64,000 bases of DNA from Schleiferilactobacillus perolens DSM 12744 (GCF_001435585.1 NZ_AZEC01000002.1:28879-92878), one strand, 5' to 3'. Positions 8,712-18,495 are shown, numbered from the stretch's first letter. Notes: generated by a model not told the origin, from the sequence alone. Made by a program: numbers and translations.

Positions 8712-10016
8712 ATGGCAGAAAAAGAGGAATACCATAACGATGACGTGGTATTAGACATCCACGACAAGCCGCCCTTTGGTCACTGGGTCGGTCTCTCCAT
8801 CCAGCATTTATTCGCCATGTTTGGCTCCACCGTCCTGGTGCCCATCCTAGTCGGACTCGACCCGGGCATCGCCCTGTTCTCTTCCGGTGTCGGTACACTC
8901 CTGCACATTATGATTACCAAGCGTCGCATTCCCGCCTACATGGGATCATCCTTCGCCTTTATCGTACCCATGGTGGCGCTCATGAAGACGGCCGGTTATC
9001 CCGCCATCGCCCAAGGGACAATCGCTGTGGGTCTGGTATACTTAGTGGTGGCCACAATCGTTTACTTCATGGGTTCCGCGTGGATTGACAAAGCACTGCC
9101 GCCCATTGTGGTGGGCCCCATCGTGATGGCTATTGGGCTTTCTTTAGCTGGAACTGCGGCCACGGATGCCACGATGAACAACAAGGTTTACGACTGGCGC
9201 TTCTTCGTCGTGGCGATGCTCACCGCCTTGATCACGGTGGCATTCAATATGTACCTAAAGGGCTTTGCCAATCAAATTGCTATTCTATTAGGAATTATTG
9301 CCGGTTATTTCATTGCGCTGGCGTTTGGAATTGTCGATCTTTCGGGGGTCATCAATGCACCGTGGCTCAAATTGCCGAACTTTGAAATTCCTTTCGTTCA
9401 ATACCAACCCAGTTGGCACCCGGATGCTGTCCTGAGCATGGCGCCCATCGCTTTTGTCACGATGACGGAACATATGGGTCACATCATGGTACTGAATGGG
9501 TTGACCCATCGTAATTTCTTCAAGAATCCCGGACTGCACCGGACGCTTACTGGGGACGGGGTGGCGTCGATTGCGGCAGGGCTGTTGGGTGGTCCGCCAG
9601 TGACCAGTTATGGTGAAAACATCGGGGTCATGGCCATCACCCGGGTCCATAGTGTTTATGTGTTGATTGGCGCTGGGGTATTTGCCATTCTTTTTAGTTT
9701 CATTGGTAAACTAGCGGCATTAATTGAAAGTATTCCTTCACCTGTGATTGGTGGTATTTCCTTCCTGCTTTTCGGGGTCATTGCCTCCAGTGGATTGCGC
9801 GTACTGATTGATAATCACGTGAACTTTGATCAGAAACGTAATTTGATGATTGCCTCCCTGGTACTGGTCATTGGTATCGGTAATGCCCACTTGCAGTTAG
9901 GACAGCTTGATTTTTCAGGGATTGCCATTGCGACTGTGCTGGGCATTCTCTTGAACTTAATTTTACCGGCAAAGGCCCGTAGTGAAAGGACTGAGTCGGC
10001 GCAAAAAGAAGGTTGA
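8712..10016 (+). CDS. pyrP: Uracil permease (NCS2 family)
   Basis: Proton-coupled uracil uptake across the membrane. The 434-residue protein has the many hydrophobic segments of the NCS2/UraA fold. The FGSTVLVPILVGLDPG region and the PAYMGSSFAFIVPM segment are family-typical, and a central TEHMGH motif places the substrate-contacting Glu. It lies 4 nt after pyrR and ends 5 nt before carA, so it shares the attenuated transcript. Uptake of uracil next to a damaged carAB fits a lifestyle leaning on pyrimidine salvage. Confidence 0.94.
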   Translation: MAEKEEYHNDDVVLDIHDKPPFGHWVGLSIQHLFAMFGSTVLVPILVGLDPGIALFSSGVGTLLHIMITKRRIPAYMGSSFAFIVPMVALMKTAGYPAIAQGTIAVGLVYLVVATIVYFMGSAWIDKALPPIVVGPIVMAIGLSLAGTAATDATMNNKVYDWRFFVVAMLTALITVAFNMYLKGFANQIAILLGIIAGYFIALAFGIVDLSGVINAPWLKLPNFEIPFVQYQPSWHPDAVLSMAPIAFVTMTEHMGHIMVLNGLTHRNFFKNPGLHRTLTGDGVASIAAGLLGGPPVTSYGENIGVMAITRVHSVYVLIGAGVFAILFSFIGKLAALIESIPSPVIGGISFLLFGVIASSGLRVLIDNHVNFDQKRNLMIASLVLVIGIGNAHLQLGQLDFSGIAIATVLGILLNLILPAKARSERTESAQKEG

Positions 10017-10021
10017 AACGC

Positions 10022-11119
10022 ATGAAACGGTATCTGGTACTGGAAGACGGCTCGTATTTTACAGGCGTCGGTTTTGGCGCGCCGGTGATCACCACTGGTG
10101 AAATCGTATTAAATAGCGGCAACGGCGACTACACGGCGACAATCACAGATGCGGCCAATTTCGGTCAAATTGTGGCGTTCACCGATCCGGTGATCGGTAA
10201 TGTCGGCATTAACCAAGAAGATGCCCAGAGTCTGCTGCCTAAAATTCGCGGGGTCGTGGCCCGTAACGTCACAGAAACACCCCAATCATGGCACTCACAA
10301 TACAGCTTGAGTGAATACCTGAAATTGTATAAAATTCCGGGAATCACCGGTCTGGATACCATGGCCCTCAGTCGCCTGTTATTGCAGAAGGGACCCATGA
10401 AAGCCAGTTTCATGGATACTGCGGATGAACATGCTTTCGACCAAATTCGGGCACTGGTACTGCCCCACGATCAAGTCAAGCAAGTGTCCACCAAACAACC
10501 CTACGCCAGTCCGAATATTGGTCAGGATATTCTGGTCGTGGATTTGGGAGTCCGCCATGCATTGTTACGAGAATTGTCGCGGCGGGATTGCAATTTAACG
10601 ATCGTACCGTACAACACTCCGGCTGCCGATATCCTGGCTTTTGCGCCAGCCGCGGTGGTCTTTACCAGCGGTCCCGGCGATCCCAATGATGCGGCGGTGG
10701 TGGCTGAAACTATTCAAGGATTGCAGGGGCATGTCCCAATCTTGGGGATTGGTTTGGGGGCAGAGTTAATTGCCTTGGCTAATCATGCCCAAGTGGCACT
10801 GACTTTGACGAATCATCGCGGTGGTCCCTTTCCCGTTAGAGAAGTGGCCACCAGTCGCATCTGGCAAACGATGCAAAACCATAGCTACGGGATTGTACCA
10901 GAGAGCTTAGCCGCCACGCCGTTGATTGTGACGCATGAGGACTTGCGGGATCATAGTGTGGCCGGCATTCGGCATCGTCAGTATCCGGTGGCGGGGGTGC
11001 TATTTTATCCTGAAGCGGACCCGGAATCCACGGATGCGACGCAGTTAATTGATGAGTTCATGGAAATGGTGCAAGCCTATCAACATCGCCGCGGGAAGGA
11101 GCAGACCACAGATGCGTAA
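10022..11119 (+). CDS. carA: CarA-like protein with a catalytically dead glutaminase domain
   Basis: 365 residues, full length for the small subunit of carbamoyl phosphate synthetase, which normally hydrolyses glutamine and feeds ammonia to CarB. The N-terminal CarA domain (1-150) and the GATase fold (170-350) are recognisable: GPGDP at 217-221, QNHSYG, and the VTHEDL segment. The nucleophile elbow, normally G-I-C-L-G-H, reads GIGLGA, so the catalytic Cys is Gly244 (GGT, 10751-10753). The catalytic His of the QYHPEA motif is Tyr329 (TAT, 11006-11008); Glu331 remains. Glutamine hydrolysis by the family mechanism should be impossible. No stop or frameshift is present. The start is ATG 10022 after AAGAAGG; TTG 10013 is an alternative. 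It overlaps carB by 8 nt. Confidence 0.88.
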   Translation: MKRYLVLEDGSYFTGVGFGAPVITTGEIVLNSGNGDYTATITDAANFGQIVAFTDPVIGNVGINQEDAQSLLPKIRGVVARNVTETPQSWHSQYSLSEYLKLYKIPGITGLDTMALSRLLLQKGPMKASFMDTADEHAFDQIRALVLPHDQVKQVSTKQPYASPNIGQDILVVDLGVRHALLRELSRRDCNLTIVPYNTPAADILAFAPAAVVFTSGPGDPNDAAVVAETIQGLQGHVPILGIGLGAELIALANHAQVALTLTNHRGGPFPVREVATSRIWQTMQNHSYGIVPESLAATPLIVTHEDLRDHSVAGIRHRQYPVAGVLFYPEADPESTDATQLIDEFMEMVQAYQHRRGKEQTTDA

Positions 11120-14100
11120 AGTGATGATTTTAGGCTCTGGCCCTAACGTTCTGGGGCAGGGGGCCGAGTTTGATAAAGCAGGCGCGGCGGCCTTGGCCGC
11201 ATTGCGCAAAGATGGTTACGAAACAATTGTCGTGAACTCCAACCCGGCGACGGTCATGACCGACACAAACAGCGCCGATCGAGTCTATATTGAACCAGTC
11301 ACAACACAATTTGTCAGTCAAATTATTCGCCAGGAAGTGCCGGATGCGATTCTCGCTACTTTTGGCGGCCAGACTGCGTTAAATTTGGTCATGGAATTGG
11401 CGAATAGCGGTATTCTCAGCGAACTGCATGTCAAGATGCTGGGAACGCCATTGAATGCTGTGGAGCAAACGGAGGACCGCGAGCTGTTCTACAATCTTTT
11501 ACGTAATCTCAATGAGCCTGTTCCCCAAGCGATGGTGGTGGATGATCTGGCGAAAGGGCAAGAGTTTGTCCAGCGAGTGGGGTGGCCCGTCATTGTCCGC
11601 CCAGCCTATACACTCGGGGGGACTGGGGGCGGTATTGCCCGCAGTGAGAAAGCGTTAACGACCTATGTGCAAAATGGAATCACGTTGTCGCCCACGGGCC
11701 AAGTGGCGATTGAGCGCAGTATCGACGGTTATCGGGAAATCGAAATTGAGATTGTTCGGGATCATCACGACAACACGGCCATCGTGGCCACCCTGGAGAA
11801 TATTGACCCGGTCGGCATTCACACCGGTGATTCCATGGTGGTCACCCCTGTCCAAACTTTGAGCCACACAGAACTCACTCGGTTGCGAGAAGCTGCAATT
11901 AAGATTGTGCGGGCACTAGAAATTGAAGGTGTCTGTGACGTCCAATTTGCTGTGGATCCAGCCACCGACAATTATTATGTCATTGAAGTGAATCCCCGGA
12001 TGGGTCGTTCAGGCGTATTAGCAGAAACAGCCACAGGCTATCCTTTGGCAAAAGTGGCCGCGCTGTTAGGTGTCGGTAAAGACTTGGCCGACATCTCGTT
12101 GAGCAGTGATGGTCGAACCACGGCCGCCAGCGAACCAGTGCTGGATTATTTGGTGACCAAACTGCCCCGGTGGTCTTATCAAAGCATCGGTGCTGATCGG
12201 CGGATCGGCACTCAAATGAAGGCCAGCGGGGAGGTCGTGGCATTCGGCCGTAGTATTGAGGAAAGTGTCCTCAAAGCAATGCGCAGTTTAACCTGGGACA
12301 CCGACGATGAGTACTGGCAACGGGTGAATAAATTTGATGACGATACCCTGGTTAGCCACCTCATCCATCCTGAAGATGATCGGTTGTTTGCGATTCTTGT
12401 GGCGTTAGCGCGGGGATACGATGTCCCAGAAGTCGCTGAGTTGACCAAAATTCATCCGTATTTCTTGGCGCGGATGGCCCACATTGTCCATATTGGGCAG
12501 CAATTGACCGATCACGCAGGGGACGTGGCTATTCTCAATGAGGCCAAGCGGTTTGGCTTTTCCGACATGCGGATCAGTGAGTTATGGGCATTACCTGTGG
12601 AGCAAGTCCGGGCACTGCGCCTGGAGGCAAAGATTGTCCCACATTTCAGCAATTCCGGGACGAATGACGGCAATTCTTTCGGTGCGCCTAAGCTCTTCTT
12701 TAGTACGTACGGTGAAGCGGGTCAGCAAACGCCCCTGGCCAAGGATTCTGTTCTGGTGATTGGCTCCGGTGCTTACCAGACCCGGCAAGGGCAGGAATTC
12801 GACTATGGCACGGTGCATGCGCTCAATGCGATTCATCGGTCTGGTTACGCGGCAATCTTGATCAACTGCAACGTCCAGGCCGTTTCCACCGCTCGTAATC
12901 ACAGTGATCGGTTGTATCTTGAGCCATTAACGGTGGAAGACATTTTGAATGTGGTAGATGCCGAAAAGCCGGTGGGGGTCTTAACCCAATTTGGTGGTTC
13001 TACTGCCGCCCGGTTCACTAAAGCATTGAATCAAGCCGGGGTTAAACTATTCGATAGTCCATTGACCGAATTACCCAAACAATCTCTTAAAGAACCGCTC
13101 AAACTGCGGGGACGCATTCCCACCGATCAGGCGCACGTCGCCGAGCAGGCCGAACAAATTGGTTATCCCTTATGGGTGAGTCCTTCCAAGCGGCATTTCG
13201 CCGCGAATGCTCACTTCATTACGAGTGCGGAAATGCTGCGGACCTTTTTGCAGGGAGCACATTTGGCGGACGATCAAGTCATTCGTTTGCAGCCATACAC
13301 GGATGGCGCCACTTACGAAGTATTCAGTTTGAAGGATGATACGGATGTTTATATCGCCGGCATCGTGGAACATTTATGGGCTCAAAACGCTAATGTGGAC
13401 CACATGCTGTCGGTGTATCCGACTAATCATCTGACACCGAAGCAGCGGACCGCGTTGGCCCAAGTTGCCCAGCAGGATGTGGCGACGATGAATGCCCGGG
13501 GTATTGTTCAGGTGACCTATATTTGGCAGCGAGACCACTTCCGCCGCTTGTATGCCCAAACTATTGGCGGCGGATCGTTACCATTCTTTGCCAAGGCCAG
13601 CGGCATTCCTTTGGTGGAGTATGCAACCCGCATCTTTTTGGGCAATACGCTGGCGGAGCTTAATTTGCCGCAATTCAGCGAAACGAAACGACGGGTCGTA
13701 TATGTCTGGGCCCCGGTTTATTCCGTGGCCAAGCTGACCCAACAGGCCAACGACTTGAATGTCACGACTTATCACACTGGCGAAGTCATGGGCAAGGCAC
13801 AGACGTTTGCCAAGGCCTATTACAAGACGTTAGCGGCAGGAAACAACCCATTTCCGAGTTATGGCAATATTCTGTTCACTGTGGCGGACAGCGACAAAGC
13901 CCAAGCCTTGGCGCTGGCCCGCCGCTTCCGGGCAATTGGCTACCAAATTCAAGCCACCCCGCACACCGCAAACTATTTCCAGGATCATGGGCTGCCGATT
14001 CAGCGGATTCAAAATAAACATGCGGTGGCGTTGAGTATGACGCCACAAAACAATTTGGAGGGACCTCAGGCAATCGTGTACACCAATGATCCCATGGACG

Positions 14101-14249
14101 CGTCGTCTATTCGGGATACGGTGCTGATTCGTAACGTTACTTTGGTTCAGGGGATTCCCTTGTTAACAGAACTGGATACCTTGGGTGCTTTGCTCAACGT
14201 GTTGGAATCCCAGCGATTTGCGACTGTGCCTCAAGGTAGCGAAGAATAG
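11112..14249 (+). CDS. carB: CarB-like large subunit with a degenerate second synthetase half
   Basis: 1045 residues, close to the normal length of about 1060. The first half, which in CarB phosphorylates bicarbonate, keeps its ATP-grasp signatures: VRPAYTLGGTGGG (163-174), the GIHTGDS segment and VIEVNPRMGRSG (290-301). The second half, which phosphorylates carbamate, is eroded. The expected VRPSYVLGG loop is replaced by WVSPSKRHFAANA (about 698-710), and the EVNPRSSR-type metal/ATP motif by AQTIGGGSLP (about 825-834). The V-D-T-C-A-x-E-F motif of the oligomerisation region reads SNSGTNDGNSF. The C-terminal MGS-like regulatory domain (about 918-1040) is still recognisable. A complete carbamoyl phosphate reaction looks impossible. 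The start is ATG 11112 inside the carA end. Confidence 0.88.
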   Translation: MRKVMILGSGPNVLGQGAEFDKAGAAALAALRKDGYETIVVNSNPATVMTDTNSADRVYIEPVTTQFVSQIIRQEVPDAILATFGGQTALNLVMELANSGILSELHVKMLGTPLNAVEQTEDRELFYNLLRNLNEPVPQAMVVDDLAKGQEFVQRVGWPVIVRPAYTLGGTGGGIARSEKALTTYVQNGITLSPTGQVAIERSIDGYREIEIEIVRDHHDNTAIVATLENIDPVGIHTGDSMVVTPVQTLSHTELTRLREAAIKIVRALEIEGVCDVQFAVDPATDNYYVIEVNPRMGRSGVLAETATGYPLAKVAALLGVGKDLADISLSSDGRTTAASEPVLDYLVTKLPRWSYQSIGADRRIGTQMKASGEVVAFGRSIEESVLKAMRSLTWDTDDEYWQRVNKFDDDTLVSHLIHPEDDRLFAILVALARGYDVPEVAELTKIHPYFLARMAHIVHIGQQLTDHAGDVAILNEAKRFGFSDMRISELWALPVEQVRALRLEAKIVPHFSNSGTNDGNSFGAPKLFFSTYGEAGQQTPLAKDSVLVIGSGAYQTRQGQEFDYGTVHALNAIHRSGYAAILINCNVQAVSTARNHSDRLYLEPLTVEDILNVVDAEKPVGVLTQFGGSTAARFTKALNQAGVKLFDSPLTELPKQSLKEPLKLRGRIPTDQAHVAEQAEQIGYPLWVSPSKRHFAANAHFITSAEMLRTFLQGAHLADDQVIRLQPYTDGATYEVFSLKDDTDVYIAGIVEHLWAQNANVDHMLSVYPTNHLTPKQRTALAQVAQQDVATMNARGIVQVTYIWQRDHFRRLYAQTIGGGSLPFFAKASGIPLVEYATRIFLGNTLAELNLPQFSETKRRVVYVWAPVYSVAKLTQQANDLNVTTYHTGEVMGKAQTFAKAYYKTLAAGNNPFPSYGNILFTVADSDKAQALALARRFRAIGYQIQATPHTANYFQDHGLPIQRIQNKHAVALSMTPQNNLEGPQAIVYTNDPMDASSIRDTVLIRNVTLVQGIPLLTELDTLGALLNVLESQRFATVPQGSEE

Positions 14250-14255
14250 GATATA

Positions 14256-14291
14256 AAAAATGGAGAAAGTCAGGCGGCTTTCTCCATTTTT
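14256..14291. terminator. Bidirectional terminator
   Basis: AAAAATGGAGAAAG (14256-14269) pairs with CTTTCTCCATTTTT (14278-14291). It closes the pyr-car transcript and the convergent rqcH gene. Confidence 0.9.
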
Positions 14292-14298
14292 GCGGCAA

Positions 14299-16017
14299 TT
14301 ATTCAGTGACACTCGGCTTCTTTTGTCGGGCGATAATATCACTTTCTTTTGGGGTGACATAAAGCGTCTGTTGGCCTTCATAAATCACAAAGCCCGGTTT
14401 CGCGCCGTTGGGTTTATGCACCTTCTTGACGACCACAGTGTCTACTGGGACATTTGCAGACCCCCGGGCCTTGGAGAAGTACGCGGCAATTTCAGCCGCC
14501 TCCGTGAGGGTTTGCGGGCTGGGATCAGCAGCCCGGACAATCACATGGGAACCGGGAATCTTTTGCACATGCAGCCAGTGGTCGGTTTTGGCGGCCTTGT
14601 GCAGGGTCAACTGATCGTTTTGTAAATTATTTTTACCAACCAAAATTTGGGTGCCGTCACTGGCATAGAATTTGTCCGGCTTGCCCAGGGGTGTTCGTTT
14701 GGCTTTTTTGCGACCGGTGGTTTTCTTCGGCCGTAAATAGCCCTGCTGCACCAATTCGGTTTTGATATCGGCTAAGTCACCGGGATCAGCCAATTGAATT
14801 TCACTCAGAATGTTCTCCAAGTAGTCGACTTCTTCTTTGGTTTCCTGAATCTGCGTATTGAGGAATTGTACTGCGTTCTTCAGTTTTTGATACTTGGTAA
14901 AATATTTTTGGGCATTACCAGAAGGGGACAGTTGATTGGACAAAGTGATTTTCAGCGGCGCGTTGTTGTTGTAGAAGTTAGGCAGCGTGATCGTGGTCAT
15001 GCCCCGGTCCACCTTATTGAGATACGTCGTCAATACTTCACCCTTAATGCGGTAAGTATCGGCCTTTTCAGTGGCAGCTAATTCTTTTTCCTGTTTCCCC
15101 AGCTTGGTTTTCTCCTTATTTAATGTGTTATTCACCACCCGCAGTAAATCGCTGCCTTGCTGGCGGACGCGGTCGCGCTGGGCTTTGTCCCGATAGTAAT
15201 GATCAAGCAGCGCGGACAGGCTGGGATAATGTTCTACCGGCGTCGTCGTTGCAGAATACGGAAACGGGGTAAAAATTGTTTTGTCGTTGGCCGTTTCGGC
15301 GATGGTCGGTTCCGGATTATTCGCCTCAATGGGAGCAAAGAAATTAGCCCAGATGATGGTCCATTGATCTTGAGGTTTGTCCTGCAGGCGTTTCACTAAC
15401 TCACTGGCCGTATCGGCGCCCAGGCCTTGGAAAGTTTGTTGTAACGTCTTACGATCCATATCTCGAGTCAAACCGGATAAATCAACTGGGGTGGCCAACG
15501 GATTTCGCCGGTCCTCATGGGGCGGAGCGACATAGGTGGCCCCGGGCATTAACAACCGATAGCGATTTTGTTCCGGAGAAACGTGGCGAATCAGATCCAG
15601 GATCTTTCCAGATTCTTTTTCCACCAGCATGATGTTAGAATGGCGGCCCATTAATTCCACCACCAAAATAAGTTCCTGGGTATCGCCTAATTCGTCTCGG
15701 GAACGGAAATGAAAGTGAATTTGCCGGTCAGTTTCCACCTGGTCGACTTCGGTGATAATGGCCCCATCTAAATATTTACGCAGCGTCATGGCAAACTTTG
15801 TGGGGACATCGGGATTTACATAGGGAATGTCGGTCACTTGAATGCGGGCGTACGTGGGATGGGCGGATAGTAAAAGGGGATGATTGTGCCGATTCGCCCG
15901 AATCGTCAGCACGATTTCGTTTTCATAGGGTTGTTGAATTTTTGTAATTTTACCTGGGATAATCGTGCTGTTCAGTTCTTGCACCATTGCCCGCGTGAAG
16001 ATTCCATCGAATGACAT
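14299..16017 (-). CDS. rqcH: RqcH (Rqc2/NEMF homolog, FbpA-type fibronectin-binding annotation)
   Basis: 572-residue NFACT protein. It has the N-terminal NFACT-N domain (MSFDGIFTRAMVQEL...), a long coiled-coil central region rich in Lys/Glu (about 290-430) and a C-terminal NFACT-R domain (about 440-560) with the conserved GSHVIVR and KVHKPNGAKPG stretches. In Bacillus the family recruits tRNA-Ala to stalled 50S subunits and adds C-terminal alanine tails for degradation. The older name fibronectin-binding protein A comes from surface-binding assays. An Asp-Arg pair in VETDRQIHFHF matches the family's key DR motif. It is monocistronic and convergent with carB. Confidence 0.93.
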   Translation of the reverse strand: MSFDGIFTRAMVQELNSTIIPGKITKIQQPYENEIVLTIRANRHNHPLLLSAHPTYARIQVTDIPYVNPDVPTKFAMTLRKYLDGAIITEVDQVETDRQIHFHFRSRDELGDTQELILVVELMGRHSNIMLVEKESGKILDLIRHVSPEQNRYRLLMPGATYVAPPHEDRRNPLATPVDLSGLTRDMDRKTLQQTFQGLGADTASELVKRLQDKPQDQWTIIWANFFAPIEANNPEPTIAETANDKTIFTPFPYSATTTPVEHYPSLSALLDHYYRDKAQRDRVRQQGSDLLRVVNNTLNKEKTKLGKQEKELAATEKADTYRIKGEVLTTYLNKVDRGMTTITLPNFYNNNAPLKITLSNQLSPSGNAQKYFTKYQKLKNAVQFLNTQIQETKEEVDYLENILSEIQLADPGDLADIKTELVQQGYLRPKKTTGRKKAKRTPLGKPDKFYASDGTQILVGKNNLQNDQLTLHKAAKTDHWLHVQKIPGSHVIVRAADPSPQTLTEAAEIAAYFSKARGSANVPVDTVVVKKVHKPNGAKPGFVIYEGQQTLYVTPKESDIIARQKKPSVTE

Positions 16018-16151
16018 GATACACCTGCTTTCTCTTTTGTCGTCAACTAACCATTATATAGGTAGGGCGATACCCGGGCAAGAAGTTGGGCCAAGGATTC
16101 CGGTCAAGTGCTCACTAGGCATATGTTATAATATCCATCGAGGTGATTTTC

Positions 16152-17450
16152 GTGGGGAATCGTAAGCAAAAACTGGTCGTGGTATCGTTGGATGCCATGG
16201 GCGCGGCTGATCTGACACCCGCCGCATTAAAGGATTTACCGAATTTGGCGGCGCTGATCAAGGCTGGGACCCATGTCCAACAAGTGCGAGGGGTGTACCC
16301 GACGCTGACCTATCCGTCTCATACCAGTATCATTACCGGGATGTATCCCCGGCATCACGGCATTGTGAATAATACTAAGATCCAACCGGAGCGGTTGTCC
16401 CCTGACTGGTATTGGTACCGCAAAGATGTCCATGCCACGCCGCTGTACCAGGTGGCCAAGGAAGCGGGCATGACCACGGCGGCTTTTTTGTGGCCGGTCA
16501 CTGCCCGCAGCGGTATCGATTACAACATCGCAGAAATTTTTCCCAACCGAATTTGGACCAACCAGGTGTTGATTTCGCTTTGGGCCAGTTCGCCGTTATT
16601 TATTCTGCGCTTAAATGCCAAATATGGCCACTTACGCAATGGAATTCACCAACCGCAACTCGATGATTTTGTCACGGCAGCGGCCGTGGACACCATTGTC
16701 CGGAAACAGCCGGATCTCACTTTGATTCATTTAGTTGATATGGACTCCCAGCGCCATGCTCACGGCGTGACATCGCCAGAGGCCATGGCTGCTCGCAAAC
16801 GGCTGGATGCCCGCTTAGGAAAAATCATTCAGGCCACGAAGGATGCCCACATGTATACCCGCACTAGTTTTGCCGTCTTGGGTGACCATTATCAGATTAA
16901 TGTCCACACCATGATTCGGCTCAATGCGCTTTTTCGTGCCAAAGGCTGGCAGCGGGCGATGCCGGATGGCATGATTGCCCCCGATTGGCGAGTATTGGCC
17001 AAGTCCGGCGACGGCTCCACCTATATTTACGTCCGGGATCGTAATGCGGCGCTCGAAAAAGAGATTGCCGATCTGATTGCACCCATTCCAGGTATTGAAC
17101 ATGTTTATTCCCAAGGGGCTTCTGCCGATTTTGGCGCTGATCCCCGCTGCACCTTCCTGGTCGAAGCCCAGGCTGGTTTCTACTTCATTGATGATGCCAA
17201 TGGCGCCATCACTGAAAAAGTCGATCCCGCCGATATCGGTCAGCCGGAACGGTACCGCGCAGTCCACGGGTATTCACCGTTTAAGCCCGATTATGCGACC
17301 ACGTTGATTCTGGCAGGTGAGGGAATCAAGCAGAACTTCACCGTTCCCCACGCGCGGTTAATTGATGAGGGACCAACATTTGCCAAAGTTCTTGGTTTGC
17401 AATATCCTTATCCCACCGATGGCGAGGCCATCGCAGACGCGTTTGAATAG
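16152..17450 (+). CDS. Alkaline phosphatase superfamily nucleotide pyrophosphatase/phosphodiesterase
   Basis: About 432 residues with the ENPP/AP core. VSLDAMGA near the N terminus supplies the first metal-binding Asp. YPSHTSIITGMYPRHHGI contains the Thr nucleophile. DMDSQRHAHG supplies a metal-binding Asp/His pair, LGDHY the Asp-His pair, and VHGYSPF the last His. The reaction would be hydrolysis of phosphodiester or phosphoanhydride bonds; the substrate is unknown. No signal peptide is evident, so it is probably cytoplasmic or membrane-peripheral. The start is GTG 16152 behind GAGGTGA; a GTG at 16143 inside that site is unlikely. A TATAAT box lies at 16127-16132. It leads a possible two-gene unit with the second degV. 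Confidence 0.88.
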   Translation: MGNRKQKLVVVSLDAMGAADLTPAALKDLPNLAALIKAGTHVQQVRGVYPTLTYPSHTSIITGMYPRHHGIVNNTKIQPERLSPDWYWYRKDVHATPLYQVAKEAGMTTAAFLWPVTARSGIDYNIAEIFPNRIWTNQVLISLWASSPLFILRLNAKYGHLRNGIHQPQLDDFVTAAAVDTIVRKQPDLTLIHLVDMDSQRHAHGVTSPEAMAARKRLDARLGKIIQATKDAHMYTRTSFAVLGDHYQINVHTMIRLNALFRAKGWQRAMPDGMIAPDWRVLAKSGDGSTYIYVRDRNAALEKEIADLIAPIPGIEHVYSQGASADFGADPRCTFLVEAQAGFYFIDDANGAITEKVDPADIGQPERYRAVHGYSPFKPDYATTLILAGEGIKQNFTVPHARLIDEGPTFAKVLGLQYPYPTDGEAIADAFE

Positions 17451-17477
17451 ATTAGAGTTGGAAAGGCTGGTTCCTTG

Positions 17478-18347
17478 ATGCACATTGCCATAGTCACTGA
17501 TAGTACTGCCTATTTGTCTGCGGCGGAGGTCGAGCAATATCATATATCCGTTATCCCCATTCCAGTGATTCTAGATGGGGTAGTCTATGATGAGGGAAAG
17601 ACCATTGATACGCCCACATTTTATGCCAAATTGCGCACATCAAAGTCATTTCCCAGCACCTCCCAACCACCGCTGGGCGAAGTGATGAAGCTGTATGAAA
17701 ATCTGGCCAACGAGGGTTACGATACGATTCTGTCGATCCACTTGGCCAGTACTATTTCCGGCTTTTACCAGACTTTAGTGGGATTAGCTCCCACCATGAC
17801 GAAAGCGCGGCTAGTGCCTTACGATTCCCATATTACGGTGAAGCTGATGGGGTATTTAGTGATCGCGGCGGCGCGACTAGCAGCCCAGGGTAAAAGCGTG
17901 GAAGAAATCACCCAGACTCTGGATAAGCTGCGCGCCACAATGGATGAAGTGTTTATCGTCAACGATCTGCAAAATCTGGTCCGCGGCGGCCGGCTGTCCA
18001 ATGCCTCGGCGTTCATTGGCGGGATGTTGAAAATTAAACCACTGCTGACGTTTAATGATGAAGATAAAATCGTGGCGTTTGAGAAAGTCCGGTCGATCAA
18101 GAAGGCTTACAGTCGCGCTGAGACGATCTTTAAGGAACGCATTGCCCAGGTCGATTATCCGGTGCGGGCCTTGGTCATTCATGCCAATGATCCAGAAGAA
18201 GGGCAGCGCTGGTTAACTGATCTAAGCAGCCGTTTCCCGAATGTCGCGTTTGAGTTGAACGAATTTGGCCCGGTGGTAGGGACCCATCTTGGTGAAAAAG
18301 CGATCGCCATTGCTTGGATGGCCGATGTGTTAAAGACAATTAACTAA
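17478..18347 (+). CDS. DegV family fatty-acid-binding protein (FakB-like), second copy
   Basis: 289 residues with the head signature IVTDSTAYL. The family's fatty-acid pocket and a VRGGRLSNASAFIGG segment (the RGGRLS motif) near residue 170 are present. The other DegV, at 2337-3224, has RRTGRLSS in the same place. It is expected to deliver a bound fatty acid to FakA. The two proteins clearly differ in sequence outside motifs, so they are old paralogs and not a recent duplication. The ATG at 17478 follows GGAAAGG; a TTG directly before it is an alternative. It lies 27 nt after the phosphodiesterase gene and ends at a terminator. Confidence 0.9.
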   Translation: MHIAIVTDSTAYLSAAEVEQYHISVIPIPVILDGVVYDEGKTIDTPTFYAKLRTSKSFPSTSQPPLGEVMKLYENLANEGYDTILSIHLASTISGFYQTLVGLAPTMTKARLVPYDSHITVKLMGYLVIAAARLAAQGKSVEEITQTLDKLRATMDEVFIVNDLQNLVRGGRLSNASAFIGGMLKIKPLLTFNDEDKIVAFEKVRSIKKAYSRAETIFKERIAQVDYPVRALVIHANDPEEGQRWLTDLSSRFPNVAFELNEFGPVVGTHLGEKAIAIAWMADVLKTIN

Positions 18348-18369
18348 CAATTTTGTTATATTGACGACG

Positions 18370-18419
18370 AGTAGACCATTGTGCCGGAAACTGCCGGGAT
18401 AAGGGTCTATTCTTTTTTG
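18370..18419 (+). terminator. Rho-independent terminator
   Basis: AGTAGACC (18370-18377) pairs with GGTCTATT (18404-18411) around an inner CCGG/CCGG hairpin, followed by a six-base T-run. Confidence 0.7.
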
Positions 18420-18495
18420 TTTATATTCGCATTGTGAATTCATTTACTTTCAAAACATACCCACTTATGCTATTCTCATGCTAGGAGGTGCGCCC

